Assembly (NCBI GenBank): GCA_025602915.1 | Contig: JAHLJZ010000001.1 | Coordinates: forward strand, 124,001 to 188,000 | Source of the DNA: Paraphysoderma sedebokerense | Taxonomy: Eukaryota > Blastocladiomycota > Physodermatomycetes > Physodermatales > Physodermataceae | Reading direction: 5' to 3' | Length of the DNA stretch: 64,000 nucleotides | Part shown: positions 46,963 to 60,576 of the stretch, piece by piece | Layout: every line of letters begins with the position of its first letter | Numbering within the stretch: the first letter of the stretch is position 1 | The notes under the pieces: model-generated | Told to the model about the DNA's origin: nothing | What the model saw: only the letters and a program-made list of their open reading frames with translations | Database searches by the model: none | Position numbers and translations under genes: made by a program

Positions 46963-49900
46963 TCATATAGTTTTTGCCAACATTTCCAGTCCCCTGAGAT
47001 CAGTAACAACTTTTTCTACAGTCGTACCTACTTGCTGTGTTAACTCTTTCTGGTTCACACTGGACAAGTCGAGGAATTGATATATTAAATCTCCATCCAG
47101 GATAGTCTTTTGCGGATTGTTATATAGTCGTAAAGAATTTTGCGGTACCCTGATTAACAGTCAGAAGTTAATAATGTGGTGAGACTCCATAACTCTAGAA
47201 AGCCGAATGCATGCTAACCGGAAAGATTTTGGGTTCAACCCGGCATGATGTTGAATGCCGGGAACCATTTTATTGTATAATAGAATTAACCTTTTGTAGA
47301 TCTTCTCCGTTACGGGCATTATTAAGTTTAATGAACCATCCGTTGTGCCTAAATCCAAAGAATTGTCAAAATAACTGCGCAGTAGCAATCATGCCATGCG
47401 CACGTACCGTAGTAGCACAAGTGCTGTAATTTCGCAGGGGTGGATTCCGTATTCCCGACAGCGGCATCCAACTTGATAGGATTGGCTTCGTTCATATGCA
47501 TTCGAAGAAACGTTGTAACATTCGGCCCGATGTGAAAATCTCCTTTGCGAAGAAGTTTGTTGCCGCTTACAGATTGAACGTCTAAAAGTCGATGTCAGCG
47601 TGAACAGAACCTCCGCCAGTGAAAGATCAGTACGTACTGTACGGTGCATAGGCCAGCAAATGAATATTGCCGTCTTCGTCGCCCAACACAAAACTCACGT
47701 TAGGTCCGTCAATTATATAATCGACGGACGTAACATGCAATGGATAATAATCTTTCCCTAGCAGTTGCAACTTCGGTGGGTCCTCCTTAAGAAAAGGTTT
47801 AGCACATATAAAAAATTCACATATCTAATGACATTAATTTACCTGGAAAGCTAAGAAGGATGCACTTTTGTACAAATCTCCCGCAAGTATGAAATTCCTC
47901 GCTGTCGCAATAGAATTCACCATCAAGTTCATATCTTGAAAAGCAATGCCTTGCAACCGCTCATTATCTTCAAAATCGTACATGATAATCTTTTGACCTA
48001 ATCCCGCTAGGAGATGACCACCAATACCCGCTATGCATGTTACAGCACCTTTTACCTCTTCAAATCCAACCAGCTTAAACTTGTGATTGAAGAGAGGCTT
48101 GCCAGGTTCGGGAACGACTGTAATGATCTCAAACATATAAATCTGCAAACGATAAAGCTCCATAAGTTGATGACCCTACTACGACAATACTCGCATCCAT
48201 ACCTTGCCACGCGTTGTAACGTCTTCGCCTTTCATGAAACCTGTACCGACGACAAGGAAAGGTTTTCGGCCGGACGCAGTTTCCTTCGACTCCATCGATA
48301 CAATTTTAACACACAAAACATGTTCATTTTCCTCAAATTCGTGCCTATCATTTCATCATTGAGTCATTATGAAGTTGAATAATTTAGAGAAAGGAATGTA
48401 AATATACTCACTCATCAATTGTTTCAAATGTAGCAGGTGTGACCAGCTCCAATTTAAAACGTTCTACAATAGGTAAATATTGTCCTGATGATCGATTTTC
48501 AACCGCCGCAGCTGCAACAGCCTCCACGTCGGTCTCGACATCAGCAGCTGAGACAAAAAATTCAATACTGTCAGCAACGTAGAACAAAACGTGATTTGTG
48601 CATCAACTTACCATTCACTCCAGGTGGTGGGTGATGTTCCTGCAAGTCTGACGCTTCGACGACTAATGTGTATTGACTTTTCGTGGATGTAGCAGCCACA
48701 TACATCTGCTTTTCCGAATGATACGATATGCAATGGGGGGTTTTCTGCAGACTGTATTTGCGTATGGGGAAGTAGAAATCGTAACTCATCCCGTCCGGAA
48801 TTGTTGACATACACATTTTGCCCTACAAAACGGCGATGATAAGTTCAATATATCAAGTGAATCGTGTCGCCGAAACATCTGGTCATACCTTTTCTGTAAG
48901 GAACAGAAAGCCTCGAGTGCAATTAACATTGTGGAAAGGTGTAAAGGATACAACCCGACCGTTATTGGCAGATTGCGTGTGGCAGAAAATCTGTCCCCAG
49001 ACGTCTCCGAAAATCCATAAAGGCTGAGTGCCAGCGACAAAGACGCCGGTTTTGCCACATATATTTCTGAAATGATTAATACGGAGTTCGTGGGAACACT
49101 CGCTAGAACTCGTCAAGGTAGAAAGTCCCAATTGTAATCGCAAGAACCGAGTAGCCAGCCGGCGCGAAGAATTGGTTGTAGCCTCGGGGGAGACGAAATG
49201 GAAAGCACGGTAAATGATCAATTCTCCATTCGACAGTCGAACCTATCGGTAAGCCAACATGCGGGATGAGCGAACAATACTGGGGGATAGTATCAACGTC
49301 ATAACATACCAATAAATATGTTTCACAGCTGGCTTCTCCTAACGTCACTATTGCAAGTTCTTCACACTGTGCATTAGGTGTGCTTTTCTTTTCTGTTTCA
49401 TTCTGCTTCGGATTAGCGGCAGTTTTTCGTGTTTTGGAAGCACTCATGCTGTCGTACAGAACTTGAGGAAATATACCAAAATATGACGTGAAAAACACTG
49501 GTTGGAGATCTGGCAGGCTCGAAATCTACATGACATGTCAGTTACAACTCTTTAGAAGGCTACCCCTCGACTGAACGCAACATACCTCGAGCGATCCATC
49601 TTCCCAAGCAAGCACAAGATAGTAGCGGAGATGCCTTTCTGCGGTTTTACTCACATTTTCTTCCGTTATGTGTTCAACGTCAACATCGTTCGGATCGTCG
49701 TCATCAGGCGTTTCTACTGCCACTTCGTTGTCGGCTGCATTTCCGTACAAGTCTACATCATCCAGATCATCAAGCTCCATTCCCTCCGCGAAAGCACTTG
49801 ACGGTTTTTGAACTGATGCTCCATTTAGACCAGCGCGATCACGGCGCTTCGGCTTAGGGGATCTCTGCTGAATTTTTGCTTCTAAATCTCGGTATTCTTT

Positions 49901-52730
49901 TTGATTCTTAAATACATGCGATGTCTCACTGAAAATGCACCCAGTACGCAGCTGCGTATCCTATTGTAGAAGTTAGCTCAATTCGAACCTCCGAAGAGTT
50001 GGGTGGATAAATTTTCATGCCTTTGCAAAGCCAGATTGCATTATCGTCAAATCCTTCGTAGTTTCGTCTACGGTTAACAGCGAAGCATCCCCATCACTCA
50101 TCAGGAGAAGGATATACAATTCCATAATATGCGCAGACACGATGGAAACCTCCTCATTACCGCTTCCTATAGGTACTTCTTGAAGTAGCGTTCCATCTGT
50201 TACGAATTCAGCAGTTAGTATTGAGGGAACGACGAGGTTAACAGCAATTGTAATAAGTGACAGACCAGTATCAAGAACTCTGACCGAAGTCGGAACCACT
50301 TGAACAATTTTAGAATCATGCTGAATCGTTCCCGCTTCTATTGTAGGTTCCGAATAAACAAAATCAACATCGTCAATCTGCCGCATTTCCTCACCCGTAG
50401 TGAAAATCTGAAATGACCGAAAAGATTAGGATTCAGTCCGCTTGAAGCTGAAAAAGGAACATTTCGAAAAGTTACCATCGTGTTCTTTTCTGTTGTTACG
50501 ATCAGGTACGAATCGAAATTGTGCTTCGTCGAACCTCGTCGGCCTACTGCGCTTTTTCTTTTTCGCTTGCTACTTCCAGACGCTGGACCATCGAACATCA
50601 CCTGACTCTTTGTTCGTATCGACCAAACCTTTTTGGCGTCTGCCAATTCAAATGAGTTCTCAATGCGAGGATGTATGCATGTCTACAGAAAAAAGTTGGT
50701 TAAATGATTCTCAATTGATGCTGGACTGACGATTACCTCAAGTACAGTAAGTGCGCCAGTGTCGCCATAACCTGAACACAGAACCATTTGGTATTCTTTG
50801 CTTTCATCTTGATTATCGTCCTAAAATACAGTGAATAATTGATGACCAGAAAACAGACCGTTGTTTTGACATGTTACCTGTTCTGCACTTATACCAACAG
50901 AGGAATCCGTCACGGGGGAGATAGAGAGTAGCTTGTCAACGACCGTGAAGGTATAACCTGATGTGGACGTGTAGGTGTTGACATCATATAGCAATATGGA
51001 TTCCGTCTGACCCGACTTCGGTGACTGTACATTTGATGGAAAAGACTCTTTTGTTGGGGACATAATGGAATCTCCGTAAAGATCTAGAGGTAAAGTGATA
51101 TTCAATAAAAATTATAGCTCGGACGCAAAATGATTTGAACGTACCTGTATCTTCATTTTGAGACGCCATCTTCACCCGTTTAGCAGGGGGTTCAATTGCT
51201 CTATTGACGGTTTGTCCTTGGGCATTTTCGACTTTCATCAACACGGAGTCACCTAACCGGGACCCGACAAATAGATAATCATTTGGTAGAGACTTTAAAC
51301 AGGTCGCAATTGAAGTTCGGCCCACATGCTCAAAGTGGAATTTCTCAACACTTCGACCTCCGTCCCGCAAAAGTTGACAAATCCAGATATCTCCATTTTT
51401 GAGAGACAGCAATACTCTATCTGGAGACAGAAATGAATGTTTGGCAGCTTCAAGAGAAATGCTCAAATGAGATAGGTCTTGCGAATAACTATACGATGAT
51501 TCCGCGGGTGCGTATGCGTTTATGGTGGCTCCGACTCCGTTTGGGTGAGATTGATCAACATAGATTAACCCATTCACAGTGGCCAGGAGTACTCCTCCCA
51601 GAGGGGCGGGTACCGCTATGAGGGTATGAGATGAGGTGGGAAGTGATGACACCGAAAATAGTAATGGGTAAACATTTTGATGCAAGTCTAAGGAAATCAC
51701 CGCGATACGGCATGTATCTTTTCGAGTAGCGATACGTCTAAAACAGCACACAGTCAAATTGAGCGACATCTTTAACTCGATCTATAATCAAACCAACCCT
51801 ATCCATGTTTTTACCGGCTCGTATAAAATAGCAATCGTAGGTTCATAATAGTTTTCCAGAAAAACGACAGATTTTATATTTTGTATGTTCGGATCTAATT
51901 TTTGAGCTTTCATAACGAAGCTCGGATGATATGGCCACTTGCTGCAAGATATTTCGTCAATTTTGCCAATAGGAACCACCGTATCTGAATTGTAGTCAGT
52001 ACCTTGATTGATCCAGTTCGTCATTCTCTAAAATTACATCTTTCTCTCGAAAAGGAAGAATCGCTAAGTGGTCGTGATAGAAATGTAATGCAGCGCATCG
52101 GTTCGAAGGATCAACAATTAAGTTGGGCCCGCCAAAGTATAACGATTCCTCCTTGTATTCATCTCGTTCGTAAAAATGAATAGAGACAGTAGTTGGAGTC
52201 TGAGTGGCAGTATTAAACTCCAGCAGCGACATCTAACAAATGGAGTAACATTCAGATTCTGGAGTTCATACTTTCTGCTGCCAAAATGCGAGTTTTGCTG
52301 ATGTTCAACGCACCTTAGCTTCTTTAAAAGCGATCAGCAACGAATCTCTATTCTCGGACGCCGCCCCTCCAGGACATTTTATGGAGTTAATACCGGTAAT
52401 GTCACCGTGTAGAAACCATCGATGAAGCAATTTCAACTTTGAGATATTGACAACATCTGTCTTCTCTTCAGGCTGAGGAAATATAAGTTCGGCTGTCTCA
52501 TCCATATCATTGCGACTTTCATTTGTCGGAATGGATGAAAGTAAGTTTCGCTGAGATGTCAAATTTGTATCAGACGTAGCGATGCTCGCAGTGACGAGAG
52601 AGTACACTTCAATGATGTTTGATCTGGCCAGAATTAAATTGGGGGTATGGGATGAGGTGAAATGAGCGACCGTGCAGTGATCGACCACCGTCGGTGGTAT
52701 CACATTTCTGTTCAAAGCGTACATCGACAT
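46963..52730 (-). CDS. CFT1: Cleavage and polyadenylation specificity factor large subunit (CFT1/CPSF160)
   Basis: The gene has around twenty short-intron exons. The start MSMYALNRNVIPPTVVDHCT matches the family start (MYA...PPT). The three beta-propellers follow in order: SLLIAFKEAK and DPSNRCAALHFYHDHLAILPF; ENYYEPTIAILYEP and TWIGRIATRKDTCRIAVISL; LFVGSRLGDSVLMK; VLCSGYGDTGALTVL; and the C-terminal GTTDGSLNLIMPVTEKIYKR with VPGIQHHAGLNPKSFR. The end VEKVVTDLRGLEMLAKTI matches the usual tail. CFT1 scaffolds the AAUAAA-recognition module for pre-mRNA 3' end formation. Exon borders were not all resolved individually. Confidence 0.92.
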
Positions 52731-53421
52731 TTTGAACGATGATGACTCTTTGCTTGTACTCTTATGGCCACTTCAGCCGATATTGTCTGGTGATATGATA
52801 CGGGGAGAAGCGACGCGGCGGAAGGTTTTTGTTTACCAAGGCCGCGGCCACCAGAACTGGTGAACACAAAGAGAAGCATCATCACATCATTGAAAACGGG
52901 GACTAAATCATAGGGAATGGAACAATATATTCATTCTGTGTGGGATACGATTTGTGGAGTTTAGTGGGCTCTCTACCTACTTCGTTTTCTGATCAGATCG
53001 GCCGAAATGTCAAGCGAAAGGCATCCCAATCCTTGGCAATGGAAATCAGAAATAACTCGCATTCTCTTAAAGTACATGAGCATGATCCCATGCGTTTGTC
53101 CTGGCCAAGTCACACCTTTATAAATTGCTCAATTACCCATTTTGATGATGTCCACATTACGTCCGCTGTCGCGTTCACAAATCCGCCCGATTATATCAGA
53201 TCTCCTAGTTCATATAGACGATGACATTTCATACACTGAGACGATGCTTGTGGATGAAACCTAATTAATCTTTAAGAACTCTATCGACGAATTGCTGGCC
53301 GGAGGTCGGGTTTCTATGGCAACCGTGCTCGCGTAAACAACCCCTTCAACCCTCCTAGAAATTGACGTATAGTATTCGTAACCGATTGAGGGTTGCTGAA
53401 TTGTTTTGAGCGCAAATCAAC
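52731..53421. promoter_or_regulatory. Divergent promoter region of CFT1 and the tRNA methyltransferase
   Basis: About 690 bases separate the two divergent start codons. The sequence includes a GC-rich patch near 52840 (GGCCGCGGCC). A 94-codon ORF at 52940-53224 has no recognisable motif. No TATA box was identified. Confidence 0.45.
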
Positions 53422-54624
53422 ATGCACGCAGATTCAACCAAGGTCACAGAATCTGATGCTGTAAAACAATTATCGAATCTATCAGTATCGTCGTCGTCCG
53501 GACTCCAAGCCACCAAGAAGTCGACATCATCCGCCCTAGACGTTTCGGCCGGTCAACCTTCGGACACCTCTTCACCGTCGACTTCCACCGCTTTCGGATC
53601 ACGTTTTCTAACTGATCCGTCTAAAATATTCACTCAGAATGCGTGGGATCATGTTGAATTTACGCCGTCTGAAGAAGCTGCCGCTCTTAGCGTCGTAGAA
53701 ACTCACAAGAGCAAAACCGCCGAAAAAGAAAAGATTGAAGATTACCACGAGAATGCCGCTACCTATTGGAATATGTTTTACGAACGGAACGAAGAACGCT
53801 TCTTTAAAGATCGTCATTGGCTAGGTATCGAATTTCCGGAACTATTTCCTCCTTCAATTGCTGAGAGTGACCGCACCGCCACTGACGGACCCGGCGATTT
53901 GAATGAAACTTTTAATGTGTTGGAAGTCGGCTGTGGAGCAGGCAACACTGTTTACCCTTTGATTTCAGATGACGCTAAAAACAGAGAAAATGACAAGGAA
54001 TTGGAGCAGGAGGATGGCATTAAGAGGCAGCGGAGGAGATTATTTGTCTATGCATGCGATTTTTCTCAGACCGCAGTGAACTTAGTTAAGGTGAGATTTC
54101 ATCGATCGTCATTATTTGAATGATTTCATGCTGACATATCATCATTTATATTCAAGTCTAATCCAGCCTATGACCCCGACAAAGTCCATGCATTCACCTA
54201 CGATTTAACTTCGCCAACTTTACCTTCTTGTTTAAAACCTGCATCCATAGATGTCCTTGTCCTCGTATTTGTTCTTTCGGCTATACATCCTACCCAATTT
54301 CAGCATGTCATTGGTAACATATATAATCTGCTTAAACCGGGTGGTCTTCTTCTGTTTCGAGACTACGGACGCTACGATTTGGCTCAACTTCGAATGAAAC
54401 CTGGTCGTCTACTTGACATGGATAACTTTTACGTGAGAGGAGATGGAACTAGAGTGTATTTTTTTGAAACCACAGAGATACGGCAGTTAGTCGAGAATGC
54501 GGGACTAAAAGTTGAGCAATTAGCTGTAGATAGACGCTTAATTGTTAACAGGGGAAAAAAGCTGCAGATGCATAGAGTTTGGTTACAAGGAAAATTCAGA
54601 AAACCTGCCGACGTGAAAACATAA
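53422..54624 (+). CDS. tRNA m3C methyltransferase, METTL2/Trm140 family
   Basis: Two exons (53422-54090, 54157-54624) give 378 residues. After a Ser-rich disordered N-terminus comes the family's KIFTQNAWDHVEF and ENAATYWNMFYERNEERFFK, then DRHWLGIEFPELF. SAM-binding motif I is VLEVGCGAGNTVYPL, and the next acidic loop is ACDFSQTAV. Motif IV is LVFVLSAIHP. RDYGRYDLAQLRMK and DNFYVRGDGTRVYFF are diagnostic of METTL2/6/8 and Trm140. It methylates C32 of certain tRNAs with SAM in the cytosol. There is no actin-binding extension like that of yeast ABP140, only this short tail. Confidence 0.92.
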
Positions 54625-55071
54625 TATTATTGTACACATTCTTGTAAATACGGTAGATTTATTTAGAACATTCGGCTGTCGAACGTCAGGAACTTCATCA
54701 CGAAAAAAATATGTAAATTCATGGAATCAGCTATCAATGATTTTCCTCTGCTGGCTCTCCGTATGGCAGACTCTCGTAACGCCTTAGAATTGAAGTCACA
54801 AATCTCCAAACTGCTGCCCATCGACTTTCTTTCAAATTACAGTAGTCTACATCGCTGCCAACCGCATATTAGACAATGCAAGTGTTTTTTATAATACACC
54901 AGTACGGAGTTCACATGTCGCAATCTGTGATAAAATTCGTATCCATCAATGTACAAATGTGGCACGTTACACCCCGAGGACAAAAAAACTACTGACATTG
55001 ATATATTCATTCAAGCGATGTATTTTCCTACATATGATACACAGAGCTCACATTGACTAAGCCATTATTCA

Positions 55072-56127
55072 TTAAGCACCTTTCCCGTCACCATGAATGT
55101 TCACACCAAATCCTGCAGGTACACTAACAGGAGCCCTCCTAGTACTTAACAATCGCCACCAGGTCCACCAACTTAACATTGGGACCTTCGGAGCAGGAAC
55201 AATGCTTTTAACCAAATGTCTACAGATATACCCGTGATCATTGAATGTGTATATAAATAAGCCTTCGTAACTGGATTTTGAGTGGGAAGTGGAAGCCGCG
55301 AAGGTAAGAGGATTAAAGGTTGAAAGAGCGGAGGATGGACGGTGAATCCCTTCAAGAATCCAGCGGACATGTAGATGAATTGGGCGGCGAATTTCCGAAA
55401 GAGATGATTGCGTATGTAATGTTGAATTAAAGTTTCTGATAGAAGAGGAAGAAGTTGAAGTAACTGATGATTCGTAGGACAGTGTCTGTACTGCAGAATG
55501 TAACGATGTTGATGACGATGTCGTATCCGTTATCGAAGATAATGAACCATAATTGAAAGCATCGGGATTAGTGGTCGCAACAATCCTCTCCTCTCCATAG
55601 CGGTTTCCATCTCCGATCCCTGATCCGCCGTCAAAGTCATCTTCATCCCTGACTTGCCTAACCGACACCACCGTAAACTTTGCGTCCTTGAGCCACCACC
55701 CTAAAGCGTATTTGACACATTTACTAAAATACTCGTACAGTGTTTTACCACGTAAATGGATGAAAGTGTGATTAGGTTCAATAAATTCGATATTGGTCGA
55801 GTATATGGAATAATCGGTGATGCCCGTCGATGCAAAATTGTCGAGATCTCGTAAGAGAGTATCGGTTGCTGCGCCTATATTTAGATGATATTCCGTTTCA
55901 GAGAGCGGTTCTTTTGAATCAGATGATGCCAAATACTGAGATGTTGAAAATGCTCTCTTTCCATATTGAGTTCGTCGACAATAAATTTGTTTCAAAGTAT
56001 ATTGATTTGTCAAATGCGACGAGGGCCGTGATGATGCAGAGCACAGGTGACGGGATATTTTGATAAGTGTGTCGAACCTGGTGATGTGCCGCAGAGTTCG
56101 ATTTATCATGACATAAAAAAGCCCCAT
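55072..56127 (-). CDS. C6orf136-like (DUF2358) mitochondrial protein
   Basis: This is a single-exon ORF of 351 residues. The N-terminus is rich in Arg/Ser and lacks acids (ITRFDTLIKISRHLCSASSR), as expected for a mitochondrial presequence. The DUF2358 fold is split by a Ser-rich insert: LLRDLDNFASTGITDYSIYS with NIEFIEP, then IHLHVRWILEGIHRP, and YTFNDHGYICRHLVKSI. The family is widespread in plants, animals and fungi and its role is not established. The insert (about residues 190-250) is low-complexity. The start at 56127 could instead be the in-frame Met seven codons on. It is divergent to MED31, 176 bases away. Confidence 0.8.
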   Translation of the reverse strand: MGLFYVMINRTLRHITRFDTLIKISRHLCSASSRPSSHLTNQYTLKQIYCRRTQYGKRAFSTSQYLASSDSKEPLSETEYHLNIGAATDTLLRDLDNFASTGITDYSIYSTNIEFIEPNHTFIHLRGKTLYEYFSKCVKYALGWWLKDAKFTVVSVRQVRDEDDFDGGSGIGDGNRYGEERIVATTNPDAFNYGSLSSITDTTSSSTSLHSAVQTLSYESSVTSTSSSSIRNFNSTLHTQSSLSEIRRPIHLHVRWILEGIHRPSSALSTFNPLTFAASTSHSKSSYEGLFIYTFNDHGYICRHLVKSIVPAPKVPMLSWWTWWRLLSTRRAPVSVPAGFGVNIHGDGKGA

Positions 56128-56303
56128 TTTGTCATATGTAGATGCCGAAAAGCGAAAGCGTGAAAACCTTTGTTGACGAGCGTCTCTACGACCGCAAACG
56201 TTGTTTGATCAAATTAAAAGGCCATTACGTCCGTGCTTTCCATCATTGATTTACCACCTCATCCTTCACCCAGCTCGTTCCATCGAATAACCGATATCTT
56301 TAA

Positions 56304-57059
56304 ATGGAGTCGACGGATAATGAGAAGACAAGGTTTCAACTGGAATTGGAATTTATCCAGTGTTTGTCGAACCCCTGGTATCTCAACTGTAATGTATCAA
56401 TCCTCGTCTTGTTCTGCAATTGAAACCAGCGATTAACATGCTAACATTTGGGTTTTGCTTTTGCCAATATTTATTTAAATGCTTATGTACTACGAAATGT
56501 GTGCAATGATTGAACTATCGACTCCGTCTTTTTTATTATCGAATTCAGTTTTAGCACAGCAAGGATATTTTGACGATCCAGCTTTTATCAACTATCTCAA
56601 GTACTTGCAGTATTGGAAGAAACCTGAGTATGCAAAGTTCATTATGTAAGTTGATGTCACTCAAAATTCGCAATTGCCGTGGGGTTACGGGACAACAGTT
56701 CGTGAAGCCGTACATTGAACGTTTCGTGCTAAGGATAACGGATCTAAATGTCTTGACTCTGTATGTTTCTTAGATATCCTCATTGTCTGCACTTCCTTGA
56801 ACTTTTGCAATCTTCAAACTTCCGAAATTCGATGGCCAAGATAGAAAATGCAACCTTCGTTCACGAAAAGCAATACTTTCACTGGCAGTTTTACCGTAAT
56901 AAATTTCCAAATATTAAATTACCTGGTGACCCCACTGAGGAGCGAAAAGTATCGGCAGCTGGTCTGAATCAAAGTGAGGGGGCAAAGGAAACGACAGGCG
57001 CTAGTAAAGGTGGCAAGAAGAAAGAGAAGGGAAAGCAGCAAGATTTGAAGCGATCGTGA
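56304..57059 (+). CDS. MED31: Mediator complex subunit 31 (MED31/Soh1)
   Basis: Three exons (56304-56388, 56549-56645, 56774-57059) give 155 residues. The conserved core is nearly intact: RFQLELEFIQCLSNPWYLN, LAQQGYFDDPAFINYLKYLQ, YWKKPEYAKFIMYPHCLHFL and ELLQSSNFRNSM. MED31 sits in the Mediator middle module and binds MED7 in transcription by RNA polymerase II. A Lys/Glu-rich tail (KGGKKKEKGKQQ) follows the core, as in other fungal MED31 proteins. Confidence 0.95.
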
Positions 57060-58149
57060 TTCAACTTTTGTAGTATAACATCAGGCATACATGTGTAACT
57101 TATTGTATTATAGAAACTAAGCAAGGCAAATTATACTTGTTCTTGATTGACTGTTATTAGCTCAACTTATGCTGCTAAAACGGATTTTCTAAACTCTAGA
57201 GCTTCGACGAATGACTTATCTTGATGTTCGAATTATTGAGAGTAAGTTTTTCAAAGTGCAAGATAATATCTAAACTATTGACAGAACAAGTGGATTCTAA
57301 TCATAGAAGCCATCGGTACTCCCAAGCTCAGAATTACTCGCGGCCATCGCATTCGTTCGGGGCCCAGCTAAAATCCTATGGATCGTCAGAATTATGAAAT
57401 CATACTAGAGATTGACGATCAGGTTGATTTAATAACGTTAACAATTATAAGCGGCTGATTTTATATACGGGAATCAGATATAACGTTTAGTCGTCCGGTC
57501 GTTGAGCGAGGACATCCAGTGCTCTTTAGGTATAAACGGACATATTCCAAAATCAGAACAGTATCTTCAGTACCGAGCCCAGCTTGAAGGCACCAATAAG
57601 TGGCAGTTGATGGGGTAATTTCGATCTGCAAATGCTTTAATATACGAGCTATAAAGCTGTGCACTTTATGGCAAATTGAATCCTATCAAAGTACAGGGAA
57701 ATCGAGTTTATCCGGATTAGGGTTAAATTAATCTGAGATGCCCCGCGCAACCGTTGGATATTAAGGAATGCCGATGTTAGGAGGAATACCGACAGGAGGA
57801 ATATTGCAATATCACAATGAAAGCTGCAGAAATAAAGACGGGACGGGTGATGCAAATTCATTTAAATATATTTTTGCAAAGTGATTTCATCGAAAGAGGC
57901 TTGCAGCGGAGCAGGGAGTGCGGGCGTCTTCATTTGAGTTTATTTTTGTGTCATGACTCATTTTCATCCCTGGAATCATCAATTGCCACCGTCTCCGTCT
58001 TACATCATTGTTAAAAGTATACAACATCGCCGATATCATTCCCCCACAAAGCCTTTGTTGCGTAGTACTCTTCGCACATTCCTTGCATCTTGCATCCTTG
58101 ACTGTCTTCCGCTGTTACGCAGCGGTGCGCCTGCCAATTCGTCTCAAGA
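57060..58149. other. Intergenic region upstream of the Atos-like gene
   Basis: About 1.1 kb. ORFs of 64-79 codons (57461-58202) show no motif. It should hold the 3' end of MED31 and the promoter and 5' UTR of the Atos-like gene. I see no other element. Confidence 0.45.
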
Positions 58150-60576
58150 ATGCCCATATCGACAGACTCTTACTTCTGTCCAAACGAACTAGAAATAGAT
58201 AAAACCAACCCAGCAGAAGCTCCAGATACTCCTATCCAATCCGACCGGGCCGTCACTAATACTTTGTCGTCATCGCCGCCTGTCACTCATTTCTCGGAGA
58301 CAAACCACACATCCTCTTTGAGTTCTCCGAATTCTTCGGATGTCGACATTGACTTGCCTACAAACAGAATAATGAATTCTTCTCCAGTTCCTAGCCCGAA
58401 ATTGTCAAAAAGGGTAGTCTCTATGGCAAATTTGAAGTTAATTCGGCAGAAGAAAAACCAACTGCGATATTTCAATGGGTCGGTGCAAAGTATGGATACC
58501 ACTTCGGAAGATTTCCATTCTGAGAGAGTATTACTGGAGGGAAAATATGAATATAACGGCTCTTCAGATATCCCAGTGAGGTTAGAGCTGAATGATGTTG
58601 GTTATGTGGAAAGTGGTCGGCGACAAAAGGTAGAAATTGAGGGATATGACGATGACAGTGTCGTTGATAACTTGAAACCGCTACCGATAAGGCAGACTCG
58701 TCCTATGGGTATACCTTCCGCCTCTATGTTAATGAAAAGTCCTGATAATTTTGGCAGTCGTCACGATATTGAATCTCTTGATACCGACATAGACAGTCAA
58801 AGTCATTCACAGATTGAACACCTTTCTCCGTCATCATCTCCCGAAAGAGCTCAAATCGATTCAACTTTGATTATCGATACCCCTGTGTCTCTTATATATC
58901 CACCTCATCCTTTCTATTCAGAAGTTCATCAAGATGTACCATCCATTGGTGTTCCCTCATCGACAAAGCCATCGGTACGAAGACAAACTCGCCGGGATTC
59001 TATATACCTTGGAAATAATGAGTTGATAGGCAGTTTGGTGGGTTCATATGAGGTATTTACTAGTTTTATTGCCATATTTTTCATGAATTGTCATTTGAAC
59101 CAGTTTATGTCATCAGGAATCGATATTATCAGGTCGCATGTCATCACATCCCTCCAAACCCATCACTTTTCTTTCCGAAGTCGGTGTGCTGGGAATAGGA
59201 AAATGTAAATCAAGCCTCAAATGTCCTCCTCACATCCATTTAGCCTTTCCTGCATTCTTTTATCAACTTCCTGGCAATGATGCACCGTCACCATATGTTG
59301 GTACAATTGACCTGCAATCCGCCGTGAATGTGAACGGGGAAGGGAATGAGGACGGTTACAGATTGCCTCCGAGGGGACAATTGCAAGTGGTGCGTATTGA
59401 ATTCATCGAATTAAATTGCAAGGAATATAGAACTGATTTTTATGATTTTGACAGATGGTTAAGAATCCTAGTAAAACCGTCGTCAAAGTCTTTTTGATTC
59501 CCTATGACTTCCGAGATATGCCGGCGAATACGAAAACATTCATTCGCCAAAAGTCGTATGCGATTTTTTCTTCGACGTCCCCAAAGTCAGCCTCACTGGC
59601 TTCTTCGGCATCTTCGCAACTATCTTCCTCCCCTCCAGCATCATCTTCCCATCTTCGATATGCGATTCACCTTCAAGTGAAATGTACGCGGAAAAAGCGT
59701 ATATATTTATACAAAAATATACGAATTGTTTTCTCTCCTAGGCCGCCGGAATCCAACGAGAAATTGAAAATTGTTACTGAAGGACCGAAAGAGCCTAGAT
59801 ATATGGAGTTGAGCAAGGATGATAACCGTTCCAGCACTGACTTTTTAATTTCGCATTCGAATTATGAAAGGTCAACACCGGTGACTTTATCGACTCAGTC
59901 ATCGCTTCCTGGAAAATTTGTTTCATTCAATTCTTCATCCACGTCTTCGAGCTCCCCGTCCCCAGCGTCTCGAGCGAGATACTCCACCTCCCCACTCTCG
60001 CGCTATTCAATTACTACCTCCTCATTCTCATCCTCTTCTACTAAGTCATCATACGGTGATACTTCCTCATCTCTATTAGCGCCTGCATCACAGACGTCAC
60101 CAACATCATCGACCGTACGATCCAACGGTCGAAATCCATCGAGAAGGTTATCCTGGCCGCGATCTGTGAGAATTGACCCTGATAAGCTACAGTTTTCCGG
60201 CGACTTTGAAAAAGATCTGGAGAGTGTTGTAGCCTGTGACATGAAAGATTCGGTGAATCCCTTTCCTAAAGCCACACCCAATCTAAAGGTGGATACGATG
60301 GGTACTCAAAGCCAATCTGACGAAGTAGAAAGTGGTTACCACTCGGGTAAGCCGGTCACAAAGCAGAAACGCTTAGAAGATAGTGTTCAGATGATAAACT
60401 CATACAGTGATTGCCGAAATTCGTGTCCGACTCCCTCAATTGATGATTTAGCTTCTCAGATTTTTGAGATCGGATTAGATAGGGACTGCGATGTCAGAAA
60501 TACCAGTCGTGACTGTTTGGGAATTTGTGATGATGAAAGCGAGATTTCCACTGAATATTCTACTCAAGGTCGCTAA
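58150..60576 (+). CDS. Atos/FAM214-like protein
   Basis: Three exons (58150-59052, 59117-59386, 59455-60576) give 764 residues. A long Ser/Pro-rich N-terminus leads to the Atos conserved domain (DUF4210): SLVGSYEESILSGRMSS, SKPITFLSEVGVLGIGKC, CPPHIHLAFPAFFY and PYVGTIDLQ. The second module (Chromosome_seg type) reads KNPSKTVVKVFLIPYDFRDM, TFIRQKSYAIF and KKRIYLYKNIRIVFSPR. In Drosophila Atos is a nuclear factor that drives a metabolic programme; the fission-yeast relative acts in meiotic chromosome segregation. Function here is unknown. The acceptor before GAA-TCG (59117) was chosen because it restores the conserved EES-LL/IL-xGRMSS. Confidence 0.85.

Noticed and set aside
47211-47245. GGTTCAACCC resembling a tRNA T-loop
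   Set aside because: It lies inside the CFT1 coding sequence (HHAGLNPKSFR on the minus strand) and no acceptor stem or anticodon arm surrounds it.
52940-53224. 94-codon ORF in the CFT1/methyltransferase promoter region
   Set aside because: No family resemblance; fits chance in a 690-base non-coding stretch.
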